NCBI GenBank assembly: GCA_014730285.1
Contig: WJIM01000323.1
Coordinates: 1 to 5,218, forward strand
Origin: Candidatus Zixiibacteriota bacterium
Lineage (GTDB): Bacteria; Zixibacteria; MSB-5A5; JAABVY01
Reading direction: 5' to 3'
Length of the DNA: 5,218 nucleotides
The position numbers and the translations under genes were made by a program. The notes beneath the pieces are model-generated. The model had not been told where the DNA came from, made no database searches, and saw only the letters and a program-made list of their open reading frames with translations. Positions 5,128 to 5,218 of this stretch are shown one piece after another (position 1 is the first letter of the stretch; the number at the start of each line of letters is the position of its first letter).

Positions 5128-5218
5128 TGATAATCTTGGGGCTGCGTCATCTCTTTGGAGATAGGATAAGTATGCTCTCCTGAAATTAAAATTGCTCGCA
5201 GTTAGAATTTATACGGAA
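5128..5218. other. Non-coding right end, no gene seen
   Basis: All three minus-strand frames meet a stop within about 35 bases of the edge. A plus-strand ATG at about 5172 follows a weak purine-rich stretch but stops after three codons. There is a short 5 bp inverted repeat (ATCTC...GAGAT) near 5149-5162, too small to interpret. Upstream control elements for the symporter could lie here, but none is recognisable. Confidence 0.5.

Noticed and set aside
5185..5200. AAATTGCTCG shared between the right end and the minus strand of the M29 leader (about 1482-1491)
   Set aside because: A single 10-base match without further flanking similarity or symmetry is likely chance in AT-rich spacers.

Overview
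The window shows four features of a bacterium with an outer membrane. The left edge carries the last residues of a protein ending in an aromatic beta-strand with a terminal Phe. There are rho-independent terminators, Shine-Dalgarno (SD) sites, and near-consensus sigma-70-like promoters. Base composition is moderate and the genes are ordinary housekeeping or accessory types. The gene mix and the palindrome-rich intergenic spacers remind me of FCB-group or candidate phyla such as Zixibacteria. That is an impression from memory, not something the window proves.

Layout, left to right. (1) Positions 1-82: the 3' end of a plus-strand gene, probably an outer-membrane beta-barrel protein, closed by a strong terminator at 102-132. 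(2) Positions 133-258: a non-coding spacer with two near-perfect hairpins, between convergent transcription units. (3) Positions 259-1456: a minus-strand M29-family metallo-aminopeptidase with its own terminator (259-290), SD and a possible promoter. (4) Positions 1457-1626: a spacer with three more palindromes, two of which are diverged copies of one element. (5) Positions 1627-3603: a tight minus-strand operon of three genes, transcribed in the order HEAT-repeat protein (TTG start), SpoIIM-like membrane protein, DinB-like protein, with a TTGACA promoter just upstream. (6) Positions 3696-5090: a minus-strand alanine/glycine:cation symporter (AGCS family) whose promoter sits so close to the ATG that the mRNA is probably leaderless. 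(7) Positions 5128-5218: non-coding as far as can be seen.

All five complete genes run on the minus strand. The symporter imports small amino acids with Na+ or H+, and the M29 enzyme releases amino acids from peptides. Both fit amino-acid scavenging, but they are separate transcription units and I do not claim a shared pathway. The three-gene operon between them has no obvious biochemical theme and is the most open functional question. I see no mobile element, CRISPR array, tRNA or rRNA. The least expected features are the hairpin family shared by two spacers and the predicted leaderless transcript of the symporter.
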